Source of the DNA: Syntrophomonas sp. UBA5314 | GTDB taxonomy: Bacteria; Bacillota; Syntrophomonadia; Syntrophomonadales; Syntrophomonadaceae | Direction of reading: 5' to 3' | Length of the DNA: 62,598 bases | Assembly (NCBI GenBank): GCA_002410325.1 | Contig: DHRK01000054.1 | Span: 1-62,598, forward strand | Shown: piece after piece, positions 41,801 to 49,909 of the stretch | Position numbering within the stretch: position 1 is the first letter of the stretch | Layout: each line of letters starts with the position of its first letter | The notes under the pieces: generated by a model | What the model was told of the DNA's origin: nothing | Database searches by the model: none | What the model saw: only the letters and a program-made list of their open reading frames with translations | Program-made: the position numbers and the translations under genes

Positions 41801-42039
41801 CCGACGACAGGATCACCCGGGAGCAGGCCGCAAGTATCGTCGCCTGGGCCGCCGGTCTGCAAGCAGGAGAAGAACCCCTGAACTTTAGCGACGCCCGGCA
41901 GGTTTCCCCCTGGGCCCTGTCCAGCGTGGCCGCCACGATAAACAACGCCTACCTGAGCGGCTACCCCGACAACAGCTTCCGGCCCCGGGACTACACCAGC
42001 CGCGCCGAGGCCGCGACGATTATCGCCAAATTGTTGTAG
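38896..42039 (+). CDS. Large secreted SLH-domain surface protein with beta-helix, fibronectin III and ZU5-like domains
   Basis: From ATG 38896 (site ggagagg) the 1047-residue protein has a signal peptide (AFKRKSKTMSILLTMALLL to AYGAG). Two Ig-like regions follow, then a parallel beta-helix-like stretch at about 290-600 with repeats such as AEIGGDAIGE and ITVGGNVTVTGN. A fibronectin type III domain lies about 625-715 (PANLRTTGQTSSSISLAWD), then a Gly-rich linker, a ZU5/GAIN-like domain (VTLSIPAGAVQNDVHVQVS, about 735-865) and three SLH domains (881-1047, GHWAKDS; YPDGSFQPDKTVTRAE). The architecture fits a wall-anchored adhesin, polysaccharide-binding or autoprocessing protein. The more distal GTG at 38815 would put the signal peptide internal and is rejected. 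Confidence 0.87.
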   Translation: MAFKRKSKTMSILLTMALLLMLWPGVAYGAGPAFMGGALNIDAYHSDTYIRVNVSISEAVYGNVAATTAVDQNDFEFVISPNGGTVTKAAINAMQDTGSGPVDPGDRHFFFHVRLTDDGGTQVAPSGVETITLRPVANSVFNAGGEAMETTQTLTTTLPDRIKPVFAAGYPQAGAAQAAGSKQVQLVVKPLNESVTAYYVIVANNAGAPSAAQVMAGKDSADQAALAAGNGAAAPAGETSLTTGALPADATDYDAYVVIKDAANNAADPVKIDVTTPAAAVANVCEIVGGAPYPTVQAAVNAVAADDTKTIRMLGSFTHDGTITVDSGKNIALNLDGNTLNIHSGAIGSALWVKDNNTRVEVANGTLNVVGNDEYGILVENGGTIDLGGSAQIHAAGRHRGVKVTGNNSAATVTTATGTTGVGNYGVDVASGGQVRVIGNAIGYCAVSVGSSSFAEIGGDAIGEFYGVLASGTGAEAMVTGDAIATDNTQQSSGARAIDGAEITIGGNVVGMKYGAYASSNGSNTVITVGGNVTVTGNSGAGAFATGVNAEVFIDEEITAAGIGAQADSGGKISIDGFINANPYIRIEGIVKGAGDKTLPSTRPGYYTYTDNTSTVWVKDAASPTVPANLRTTGQTSSSISLAWDASTDDGGVDRYKVEMKSGNGAWTQIGTPAVNQFTQNGLSSSTTYLFRVKAVDAAGNESGWSNELSAATTSSGGGGGGGGSSENGNTPSTGSSVTSSGGNVSGSGVTLSIPAGAVQNDVHVQVSQAALTSGMSLPAGSQLVSQVVDIIKDQSGNFAVPVTITMSFNQSQIDPSKYDIAICYFDEESGQWVELDNIEIDLNNGTISGQVEHFTKFAVIAIPKATDTQPEPQPSSTPPADISGHWAKDSIVKLIDAGVMGGYPDGSFQPDKTVTRAEFTAMLVKALKLDPKDGPAFTDTTAHWAKESVGTAAAHGLVSGYDQNTFGPDDRITREQAASIVAWAAGLQAGEEPLNFSDARQVSPWALSSVAATINNAYLSGYPDNSFRPRDYTSRAEAATIIAKLL

Positions 42040-42099
42040 AGGACATATTCAGCCTCAACGCGGCAGAGGCCAAACCCCAATTGAACAATTAAAATCATT

Positions 42100-42134
42100 G
42101 AAGCTTGCATCAGCTTTAGGTGCAAGCTTCTTTC
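42100..42134 (+). terminator. Rho-independent terminator of the SLH gene
   Basis: Perfect 10-bp stem gaagcttgca/tgcaagcttc (42100-42109 with 42121-42130), followed by tttct. Confidence 0.8.
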
Positions 42135-42351
42135 TGCCCTACATCCCCAATATGATATATATCTGCTGATGCAACAGGCTGTCATTTATATTTACAGGTG
42201 CTGGTTGAGAGATTGATATACGTTTTAATTCTCATGCCTAATGGGTAAAAATAAACTCTGCTGGAAATAAAAGCAATCAATAACAAAGACTATTCAAATA
42301 AGCTTATGCTTACTTAAACCGTCTCTTATTATGTAGATACAGATTTGGTTA

Positions 42352-42378
42352 AGCTCGGGGTTTAAATCCGGGCTTTTT
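42352..42378 (+). terminator. Second terminator-like hairpin
   Basis: Stem agctcgg/ccgggct (one G-T pair) with a short loop, followed by a five-T run. No gene lies immediately upstream, so it may end a small unrecognised transcript. Confidence 0.55.
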
Positions 42379-42625
42379 CCAATTAAAAGAAAAATCGAAC
42401 CCAAATAGAACGACACTACAATTTACTCTTTTTATGATTAGAAATAAGTCTAAGTTTGGGTAAATACGTGTCATATTTGTCGTAATTTAACGGCAGGATT
42501 ATACATCCGCCAGAAAGAATTAAATGAAACTACATAAATGTTAATGGTTGGACAAATAACCAGTATTAATCTCAAGGGCCATAAACTAGAGCTATCAATT
42601 TTAATGACACAGGAGGGTTATTTGG

Positions 42626-45600
42626 GTGCACATTTACAAATGTTTTCAAATCGCATTGCTGACATTAATCATGGGCATTGGTATCAACGCCTTTGATTGC
42701 TCAAAGGCTTATGCATTTTCTGGGAGCGGCAGTGGTACGGTTACGGATCCCTATCATATAACAACGGCGCAGCAGTTAGATGAGATTCGCAACGATCTGG
42801 GCGCATCTTATCAATTGGCTAATGACATTGATTTATCCGCTTACCAATCGGGAGAAGGCTGGGTGCCGATCGGCGACTGGGATAATAGCTTTACTGGCTC
42901 GCTCGACGGGGCGGGTCATAAGGTTACGGGTCTTACAATAGATAGCTCAAGGCAATTATCGGGACTATTTGGGTATTGTTACGGTGCCGCTTTAAGTAAT
43001 TTAACCATTGAATCATCTTACATTTCTACATATGCTTATGCCGGATTATTAACTGGAATGGCAGAAAATGCAACGATAAGTGATTGTCATATTACCGATT
43101 GCCATCTGATTGGCAATGCCCAATCTGAGGAGTGCATGCTGGGCGGGATGGCAGGGAATCTGTATAGATGCGATGTCAGTGAATGTTCGGTTGAATCTAC
43201 GGATATCGAATTTAATATTTCTACATCCTTTTATACGGTAGGAGCACTCCTGGGATTTGTACGGGAAACGACGATTACTGATTGTCAAATAGTGAACTGT
43301 AGTGTAACGAATAGCATCGGCTCTATTGAATGCTTTGCAGGAGGGTTGGCGGGACAACTTCTTGATGGATGCATTGTCAACGGCTGTTCGGTTGAATCCA
43401 CGACCATCGAAGGGTTCTATGTGGGCGGATTAGTCGGATTTGGCCAAGATTTAACCCTGCTGCAATGCTATGCCAATGCAAGCATAAGCGGCGTGAGCCT
43501 GGGAGGATTGGCATGTGCCCTTTCCGGCGCTGCAGGACACCCGACCAATGTATCGGAATGCTATTCGGCCGGAACGATTAGTATGACCAGCCCCGGTATT
43601 TCAGGCGGGTTCGTTGCCTGGCTGCTGAACGATGCAATATCAGTCAGCAATTGCTTCTCAACCAGTAATATTTCTCCAGCCGCATATCAGCAAGCCGGCG
43701 GATTTGCGGGATTTACTGATAATCAACCTGCTATCACGGTTGAAAAATGTTACTCTATCGGTCAGGTCCCCGGTTCAGGCCCTTCCTATAATGGATTTGG
43801 CGAGGTAGGAAACAATTGTTACTGGGACACTGTGACTTCCAATACTACTCAATCCCAGGCTGGAACGGGTAAAGTCACTGCAGAAATGTTACAGCAGGCC
43901 ACATTTAGCGGATGGGATTTTAGTAATATGTGGCAAATAGAAGAAGGAGTAACTTATCCTTACCTGAAGAGTCTTCCCCAACCATCAACAACTCCACCGA
44001 CTATAACTGCAATTAGCGTTATACCGGAATCAGTAAGCATACAGCCGGGTAATGACAAACAACTCCAGGTAATGGCTGATCTGTCGGATGGAAGTTCAGT
44101 GGATATTACCGATGAGGCAAGCTATACATCTGAAAATGAGAGTATCGCTACTGTGAACTCTAACGGCTTAGTATCAGCGGTTGCCATAGGCACATCAGTG
44201 ATTACAATAGCTTACAATAGCCTCCAATGCATAGCAACTGTAACGGTAAGCGAACTTGGAACACCAGAGAATCCCTATATGATTACCACACCACAGCAGT
44301 TGGATGAAATTCGTAATAATATGAGTTCGTGTTACAAGTTGGCCAATGACATAGATTTATCCTCCTATCAGGCAGGAGAAGCCTGGGTGCCGATCGGGTT
44401 TCTCTATAGTCTTGATGGTATCGAGGATATAGATGATATATATAGCGTGGCATTTACGGGTTCCCTTGATGGAGACGGACATAAAATCACCGGTTTAAAA
44501 ATAAACATATCCTCCGAAAGTCAAATAGAATACCCGATTATGGGTTTATTCGGGATTTGTTCCGGGGCGGAAATTAAAAACCTGGTCATAGAAGCTCCGA
44601 ACATAACCATCTTTAAATATGGCAATGCGGGAGCATTGATTGGCGCAGCTAAAGAAACTGATATTGTCAATTGCCAAATTATCGGAGGAACGGTCAATTG
44701 CCCAAGTTTGGGAGGCGGGTTGGCTGGAACCCTGTCGGAGTGTAATATTACCGGTTGCTCCGTAGTCGGTACAAATGTTGAAGGTTTTGAACAAGCCGGA
44801 GGTCTGGTAGGGGAGTGTAAAAATTGTTCAATGTCAAAATCTTATGCAAATGCAGTCGTACGAGGGATGTTTTCCGGAGGTTTGATAGGATATGTTTGGG
44901 ATAATCCCAACGGCTCGACAATATCGGAATGCTATTCTAGTGGAACGGTTAGCTCACTAGGCATCGAAGGCGATTGCGCCGGAGGGCTGGCTGGCGTTTT
45001 GAATGGACCTTGTACGATCTCCAACTGTTTTTCTACCAGTAGTGTTTATTGCAACGGGCAACTTGGCGGCGGCTTCATAGGCGGGTGGTATGATACTACC
45101 AATCCCGAAGTAATAAACAGTTATTCTACCGGTCATTTATATGGAATGGGAACTTCTTACAACGGTTTTGCATCCCTGGATAACAGTACTGGTTGTTACT
45201 GGAATATTCAGACTTCTGGGACTGCTCACTCAGAAGCGGGTTCAGGGAAGATGAATCAGGACATGGTAAAGCAGGCTACCTTTGATGGTTGGAACTTTAC
45301 GGATATCTGGCAGATTGACGAAAACTTGACCTACCCGTATCTGAAGAACCTGCCTAAACCAGCGGAAGTAACTGCCCCTATTCTTCCGCATCTTGTTAGT
45401 ATTTCGGTTAGCCCTGAAGAGATCGACCTGGAAACCGGGCAAAGTCAACAACTGACAATTATGGCACTCATGTCAGATGAGAGTACGATTGATATTACAG
45501 AAATAGCCTCCTACGCGTCCAACCACCCGGAGATAGCCAGTGTGGATCAAAACGGGCTGATTTCGATATTGGCAGAGGGAACGGCCATAATAACCGCTAG

Positions 45601-45637
45601 TTACAGCGACAAACAAGTTAGCGTTAATGTAATGTAA
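42626..45637 (+). CDS. Secreted GLUG-repeat protein with two Ig-like (BIG2) domains
   Basis: A GTG start with a ggaggg site opens a 1003-residue protein with a signal peptide (residues 1-30, ALLTLIMGIGINAF). It is built as an internal duplication. Each half starts with DPYHITTAQQLDEIRN or NPYMITTPQQLDEIRN, has GLUG-type repeats (GGLAGQL; GGLVGECKN; NCFSTS; SYSTGH) and ends in a bacterial Ig-like 2 domain (ISVIPESVSIQPGNDKQLQV; ISVSPEEIDLETGQSQQLTI). The GLUG region likely folds as a beta-solenoid, as in IgA-peptidase-type and other Clostridial surface proteins. There is no SLH, LPXTG or transmembrane anchor, so it may be released or held by other means. Many Cys residues are present, unusual for a secreted protein. 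Confidence 0.85.
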   Translation: MHIYKCFQIALLTLIMGIGINAFDCSKAYAFSGSGSGTVTDPYHITTAQQLDEIRNDLGASYQLANDIDLSAYQSGEGWVPIGDWDNSFTGSLDGAGHKVTGLTIDSSRQLSGLFGYCYGAALSNLTIESSYISTYAYAGLLTGMAENATISDCHITDCHLIGNAQSEECMLGGMAGNLYRCDVSECSVESTDIEFNISTSFYTVGALLGFVRETTITDCQIVNCSVTNSIGSIECFAGGLAGQLLDGCIVNGCSVESTTIEGFYVGGLVGFGQDLTLLQCYANASISGVSLGGLACALSGAAGHPTNVSECYSAGTISMTSPGISGGFVAWLLNDAISVSNCFSTSNISPAAYQQAGGFAGFTDNQPAITVEKCYSIGQVPGSGPSYNGFGEVGNNCYWDTVTSNTTQSQAGTGKVTAEMLQQATFSGWDFSNMWQIEEGVTYPYLKSLPQPSTTPPTITAISVIPESVSIQPGNDKQLQVMADLSDGSSVDITDEASYTSENESIATVNSNGLVSAVAIGTSVITIAYNSLQCIATVTVSELGTPENPYMITTPQQLDEIRNNMSSCYKLANDIDLSSYQAGEAWVPIGFLYSLDGIEDIDDIYSVAFTGSLDGDGHKITGLKINISSESQIEYPIMGLFGICSGAEIKNLVIEAPNITIFKYGNAGALIGAAKETDIVNCQIIGGTVNCPSLGGGLAGTLSECNITGCSVVGTNVEGFEQAGGLVGECKNCSMSKSYANAVVRGMFSGGLIGYVWDNPNGSTISECYSSGTVSSLGIEGDCAGGLAGVLNGPCTISNCFSTSSVYCNGQLGGGFIGGWYDTTNPEVINSYSTGHLYGMGTSYNGFASLDNSTGCYWNIQTSGTAHSEAGSGKMNQDMVKQATFDGWNFTDIWQIDENLTYPYLKNLPKPAEVTAPILPHLVSISVSPEEIDLETGQSQQLTIMALMSDESTIDITEIASYASNHPEIASVDQNGLISILAEGTAIITASYSDKQVSVNVM

Positions 45638-45696
45638 ACGGGGTTCCGGTATCGTAAGCGCTTAAGAGTGCCTATACAAAAACAGCCTGGCTGGAT

Positions 45697-45739
45697 GTCA
45701 AGGGTGTCAGGGGACGGTTCCCTTGGCACGCCCTTGACA
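45697..45739. repeat. GGGGACGGTTC-type palindromic (REP-like) repeat
   Basis: Outer arms tgtcaaggg (45697-45705) and cccttgaca (45731-45739) enclose a second stem around ggggacggttccc. It belongs to the same core-sequence family as 17863-17911. It directly abuts the histidine-kinase scrap. Confidence 0.65.
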
Positions 45740-45741
45740 CG

Positions 45742-45849
45742 TTCAGCATCGCCGCCCGCCACAATGCCAGGATCGACTACGAGACAGGACCGTTCGGGAC
45801 TACGTTTTATGTGCGCTTCCCCCTGCCGGTAGAGCAAACGCTATTTTGA
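45742..45849 (+). pseudogene. C-terminal remnant of a histidine kinase
   Basis: The frame reads ARHNARIDYETGPFGTTFYV then RFPLP and a stop at 45847. This is the final strand region of HATPase domains in sensor kinases. No other kinase sequence is present, and the palindromic repeat sits exactly at its broken 5' edge. Confidence 0.65.
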
Positions 45850-46210
45850 TGCCCAACCCAACCATACTGTATTATAATAAAGATAGGCCAACCAATAATT
45901 GCTACTTTTATCAAACCGGCAGTAAAGATCTTATAATTTTGCTTCCTATATCATACAGTTTTCCTCCCATTTTTTTTCAACCTTCTTATCGAAACTCGAC
46001 CGGATTCTTTCTATTTTGAAAAGCGGGTCTCCAATCGGCGTCCCCATTTTTCTCAAATAGGAGAGCGGCGAAGTCGGCCTAATATTCACGTTGCTTAACG
46101 GTCAGATAGCTGAAAGGGGGGTAGCGCCTGCCTGGTGGAATTTGACGGCTGTTAACGATTCCTGCCTGGCGCTGTGGCCGCGGCGGGACTGGTGAAAGGA
46201 GGAAGCTGAC
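45850..46210. other. Intergenic region with G/C-rich repeats
   Basis: No gene recognised. The last ~100 bases are G/C-rich with complementary agcgcc and ggcgct blocks (about 46122 and 46172) and a repeated cctgcctgg. A structured leader RNA is possible, but no known family was matched. A gaaaggagg site precedes the GTG at 46211. Confidence 0.4.
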
Positions 46211-46591
46211 GTGAAGTATCCAGAGAAGGATTTCTACTCCGGAATTATGGAAAGCTGTTATATGAATCCGAGGTATCACGCCGGGTGCCTGATGTGCGTG
46301 GACAAAGAAGAGTGTTATGGTCAGGATGAATACCGCCGCTTCAGGTCCAAAGCCATCATAATGAGTGAGTTGCTTGATGCCGCCGACGCCCTGGACCCCG
46401 GGCAGGCCGAAAGGATAGCCCGGGCCATGGGAATGCCGGGCGAGATTGAACGGGTGCTGCGTCTGCTGCAACGGCAGATATGTCCCGACAAGGTGGTTGA
46501 AAAGATCATAAAAATGGCTCTGGAAGCCGAGACAGCGGGCAGAACCGAACAACCCCAGGCCGGGGTGGGCGCCATTCCCGCCGCCAGTTAG
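46211..46591 (+). CDS. Conserved-looking Cys-rich hypothetical protein
   Basis: A 126-residue protein from GTG 46211 with a strong site. Four Cys residues cluster near the N-terminus (MESCYMNPRYHAGCLMCVDK, then EEC), spaced C-X10-C-X2-C-X5-C, so binding of zinc or an iron-sulfur cluster is plausible. The middle is helical (AADALDPGQAERIARAMGMP). I do not recognise the family. It lies 130 bases before a CCA/poly(A)-polymerase-like gene on the same strand and may be cotranscribed, hinting at RNA metabolism. Confidence 0.65.
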   Translation: MKYPEKDFYSGIMESCYMNPRYHAGCLMCVDKEECYGQDEYRRFRSKAIIMSELLDAADALDPGQAERIARAMGMPGEIERVLRLLQRQICPDKVVEKIIKMALEAETAGRTEQPQAGVGAIPAAS

Positions 46592-46720
46592 AACGAGCCG
46601 AAATATAAAAGGATGGGCATATCTGATTTTGATATAAAATACCCCTGCCAGGAGGATTATAGGGCATGCTTAAAGAAATGCAATGTACGAAGACACAAAT
46701 CACTGGCGGAGGTGCACTGG

Positions 46721-48034
46721 ATGATTGTAGACATACCGAAAAATGTCCGGCTTATATTGGATAGGTTGAACCAGAAAGACTATCAAGCCTATGTTTATGG
46801 CGCCTGTATTCGCGACCTGTTGCTGGGCAAGGAGCCGATCAACTGGGATATAACCACTGACGCCCTGCCCCCCGATATCGTAAGCTTGTTTGACGGGGAG
46901 GGCTTTACTTCGATCCCGGAGACCCATGATTTTTGCAGCGTGCTGGTGGTATGCCAGGGCCAGGGCTATAAGGTCGGCACTTTTCAGACCGGCAAGGATA
47001 GAAGGTTTACGGGCGATATCAAACAAGCCCTGCTCCACAATGATTTCACCATGAATGCGGTGGCCTATAACGACCGTGACGGGGTCATCGATCCCTACAA
47101 CGGAATCGAGGATATCCATAAAAAGCTCCTGCGCTGCCCGGGAAATGCAGTGGAGCGAATCAGGGAAGACAGCACTAGAATGCTGCGGGCTATCCGCTTT
47201 GAGGCTCAACTGGGTTTTGAGATGGATGAAGCCCTGCTGGATGCCATAGCTGCCTTGAAGGACACCCTGACGGTCGGTAATTCGGAAAGGGTATGCAATG
47301 AGCTTACCCAGATATTTTTAAGCTATAAACCATCGGTCAGTATCAGAAGAATGCTGAGGCTGGGATTGTTGGAACGCCTGATTCCCGAACTCATGCCCGC
47401 CATAGGCTTCGATACCAAGAGTTCTTACCATGATCTAGACGTCTTTGAACATTCCCTGGTGGTGATGGACTATACCAAACCCAGCTTGAGCCTGCGCCTG
47501 GCGGCTCTCTTTCATGACATAGCCAAACCCAACTGCCTGACTATCGATGAGCAGGGAGAAGGCCACTGTTATGGCCATGCCCAGAGCGGCGCCGAAATGG
47601 CAAAAACCATTATGGCCAGGTTGGGCTTTGATCACAAGACGATTGCAGTAGTGACCTCCCTGATAAATGAGCACATGAACAATTACGAGAGCACCAGCGA
47701 TCTCTCTATCAAGCGCCTGGCCCGCCGGGTAGGGGTGGACAATATCGACAATCTGTTTGAGCTGCAGCTGGCCGACATCAAGGGTTCAGACCGTTCGGGA
47801 AAGGATCCCAACCGGATACGGGCGGTGCGCAACAAATGCTGGGAGGTAATGTCCCGCCGTGAACCGCTGTCCACGCATGACCTCGATATTAACGGTTATG
47901 ATCTGATGGGCCTGGGGTACCCGCCAGGCAAGGAAATCGGAGCAGCGCTTGAATATCTTTTGGACCTGGTAGTTGACAATCCTTCGTTAAATAAAAAAGA
48001 TACCCTGATTGAGCTGCTAAAAAACCGTAAATAG
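46721..48034 (+). CDS. CCA/poly(A)-polymerase family protein with HD domain, degenerate active site
   Basis: From ATG 46721 (site ggagg) the 437-residue protein has the class II nucleotidyltransferase head, neck domains and an HD phosphohydrolase-like domain (LAALFHDIAKPNCL). The catalytic region reads YGACIRDLLLGKEPINWDIT. The family needs GGxVRD and an Asp-X-Asp metal pair, but here the first Asp is Asn41 (NWD). The second block reads LLHNDFTMNA instead of the usual RRDFT(I/M)NA. The EDxxR nucleotide-recognition motif (REDSTRMLRAIRF) is kept. It may have lost CCA-adding activity or act as a regulator or paralogue of the enzyme at 50574. A further upstream ATG at 46613 lacks support. Confidence 0.85.
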   Translation: MIVDIPKNVRLILDRLNQKDYQAYVYGACIRDLLLGKEPINWDITTDALPPDIVSLFDGEGFTSIPETHDFCSVLVVCQGQGYKVGTFQTGKDRRFTGDIKQALLHNDFTMNAVAYNDRDGVIDPYNGIEDIHKKLLRCPGNAVERIREDSTRMLRAIRFEAQLGFEMDEALLDAIAALKDTLTVGNSERVCNELTQIFLSYKPSVSIRRMLRLGLLERLIPELMPAIGFDTKSSYHDLDVFEHSLVVMDYTKPSLSLRLAALFHDIAKPNCLTIDEQGEGHCYGHAQSGAEMAKTIMARLGFDHKTIAVVTSLINEHMNNYESTSDLSIKRLARRVGVDNIDNLFELQLADIKGSDRSGKDPNRIRAVRNKCWEVMSRREPLSTHDLDINGYDLMGLGYPPGKEIGAALEYLLDLVVDNPSLNKKDTLIELLKNRK

Positions 48035-48048
48035 TTATTCTGATCGGT

Positions 48049-48099
48049 AAACCAAAAATCCCTGGAGGTACGCTTCTCACCCCCAGGGATTTTTTGGTT
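48049..48099. terminator. Bidirectional Rho-independent terminator
   Basis: The arms around atccctgg and ccaggggat-type sequence (left about 48050-48065, right 48083-48099) form a long stem flanked by A-run and T-run. It can end both the plus-strand CCA-like gene and the minus-strand hydrolase gene, whose stop overlaps it. Confidence 0.8.
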
Positions 48100-48736
48100 A
48101 ATCTAAAGCTTTGAGCAGGGCTGATACATATCGGTCGAATTTAGCCTGACTGCCGGCCAACTGGCTTCGGAGCGCTGCGGTGAGTTCTATTTGAACTCCC
48201 TTCCCGACAGCATTCCGGTTGCATATATTGGCATCACTGTATCCACCGAGGCTCCCTTCGGCAATCTTGGCAGTGAAGCCGGCGGCTTTCAATTCTTTTA
48301 TGACCCGTGCTCGCAACACCTTATCCTGGCCGCCAACATGGGTTAATGCCTGGTTTCCCCGGCAGCCGTGAACGGACAGAGTTTTCGTCGAGCGCTTTAC
48401 CATGCTCAGCGCGGCCGGATCATTGAAATGGGTTGAAGTAAGGTGTAGTCCCGAGCTAATGCCGATAAATTCGTAGCAATCGTACCCGCCTTTTCGAGCC
48501 ACGGCCCTCGCTATGTCATCAGTCTCTCTCTCTATGTTTCCCCCGTGGATGGCGAGAATCATGGTCGTTGAATCGGTAAAGGTCTGCCTTACCCGGTAAT
48601 CAACCCCTATTTTCTCATGGGCTTTGAGCTGGGCAAAATTATCGTAGATGTCTGCCCTGGCCGTTCCGGTAAAAGCTGTACAGGATAACAACATGGCTAA
48701 AAATCCGGTTAGAGTTAATAATCGCAATTTCTTCAA
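48098..48736 (-). CDS. Secreted poly-gamma-glutamate hydrolase family protein
   Basis: A signal peptide (LLTLTGFLAMLLSCTAF to ARA) precedes a domain with AIHGGNIERETDDIARAVAR, KTLSVHGCRG and GKGVQIELTAALR. These match the PghP/phage poly-gamma-glutamate hydrolase family, a zinc-dependent carboxypeptidase-like fold that cuts gamma-glutamyl polymers. TTG 48736, preceded by aaggaaggga, gives 212 residues with the signal peptide at the very start; the longer frame would bury it. The physiological substrate may be capsule or phage-related poly-gamma-glutamate. It stands alone. Confidence 0.82.
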   Translation of the reverse strand: MKKLRLLTLTGFLAMLLSCTAFTGTARADIYDNFAQLKAHEKIGVDYRVRQTFTDSTTMILAIHGGNIERETDDIARAVARKGGYDCYEFIGISSGLHLTSTHFNDPAALSMVKRSTKTLSVHGCRGNQALTHVGGQDKVLRARVIKELKAAGFTAKIAEGSLGGYSDANICNRNAVGKGVQIELTAALRSQLAGSQAKFDRYVSALLKALD

Positions 48737-49231
48737 ATTATCCCTTCCTTTCTCCAGTACCTGACAATCATCAATAGAATGCCTGTCCCGGCGTATCATA
48801 CGCCGAACCGGCAATATCTGGGATCACAGGGAAATAGGTATTTCCGTGACCGTGCTTCTTTTATACCGTACAGCCTGCCGGCTTGTCGAAAGCAATGACT
48901 GGCAGGGCAGTGCACAAGTGGGGAGTCAGGCAGATGCTTCCACTAAAACACCGTAAAAATGGTTAAGCCTCACCATGTCAGGAGTAATTTTCTCCTTCTT
49001 TGGGGGCTGGTTGTATTACCGGTAGGTAATTAGACAGGCAGCCACCCGCGCATATACTGTGGAAAACCCTGGAGCCTTTGCATAATGCCTGGCTGTGATA
49101 TAAAAGATATTGGCAGGAGCCGCAAAAAGTGCGCCTGGTAAAACAGGGTATTGAATGGGATGAGGCGAAATAGGTGAGATATACCTTGGTTTTTGGTATA
49201 TTATTAAGGCTTCGGGAAAGGACGGGATCTT
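48737..49231. other. Intergenic region before the CpXC gene
   Basis: About 495 bp with no recognised gene. A short inverted repeat cggcgtat/atacgccg lies near 48788-48805. Another, ATATACC/GGTATAT (49179-49185 with 49195-49201), overlaps a possible extended -10 (TGGTATATT) upstream of the CpXC gene and could be an operator. Confidence 0.4.
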
Positions 49232-49873
49232 TTGAGCAACGAAATTACCCTGGATGCAGTGTGCCCCAATTGCGGATTTCACCAGGAGGTGCAGTACTGG
49301 GGCAGCGTAAACAGCGATTTGAATCCGGAATTAAAAGTCAGGCTGATGGAAGGTGAACTGAATTCTTATACCTGCCGGCAATGCTCCGAGGTGATCCAGC
49401 TGGGTGTCGCTACCCTGTATCACGATATGACCCGGGCTTATATGATTTACCTGCTTCACGACCAGGAGCAGCACAAGCAGGCAGAAAAGGACCTGGCTGG
49501 TTTTATTGCCATGCTCCCTCATTACCGTTTCCGTTTTGTAGATCAGGAGATCCATTTAATAGAGAAAATACGAATATTTGAAGATGATCTTGATGACCGG
49601 GTTGTGGAACTCATAAAAATGCTCATTTTAAACCAGGTGCTGGAGGCAGGTCAGTCTCCGAATTTGGTACTGTACAGTGGAAGTTCTGAAGCCGAGGGAG
49701 AGTCCACCTGTGATTTCATAGTTCGCTTCCAGGATCATTCTGAACGTTTTCAGGTATCGTTAAAGGACAGCTATGAGCCTTTGCGGCAAGAATTTAAGGA
49801 AGCGCTGGAACGCGACGAACTTAACAAGCGCTGGCTGCGAGTGGATTCGGATTATCTCCTGACCCTGGTGTGA
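49232..49873 (+). CDS. CpXC-domain protein
   Basis: A 213-residue protein from TTG 49232, with a good site (aaaggacggga). The N-terminal CPNCGFHQEVQYW motif and the second pair CRQC form the zinc-ribbon-like CpXC domain, a family of unknown function in Bacillota and other phyla. The C-terminal part (about 90-213) is helical and acidic (RIFEDDLDDRVVELIKMLIL). It is the first of three plus-strand genes leading to the second CCA-adding enzyme gene, so it may be in an operon. Confidence 0.75.
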   Translation: MSNEITLDAVCPNCGFHQEVQYWGSVNSDLNPELKVRLMEGELNSYTCRQCSEVIQLGVATLYHDMTRAYMIYLLHDQEQHKQAEKDLAGFIAMLPHYRFRFVDQEIHLIEKIRIFEDDLDDRVVELIKMLILNQVLEAGQSPNLVLYSGSSEAEGESTCDFIVRFQDHSERFQVSLKDSYEPLRQEFKEALERDELNKRWLRVDSDYLLTLV

Positions 49874-49909
49874 GTAGATGCCGGAATTCAACGACAGCCG
49901 GAGGACAGT

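Larger units (their letters stand above)
42040..42625. other. Intergenic region with two terminators
   Basis: About 585 bp between two secreted-protein genes. It contains terminators at 42100-42134 and 42352-42378. The rest is A/T-rich with no recognised gene. A ggaggg site at 42612-42617 serves the next gene. Confidence 0.5.
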
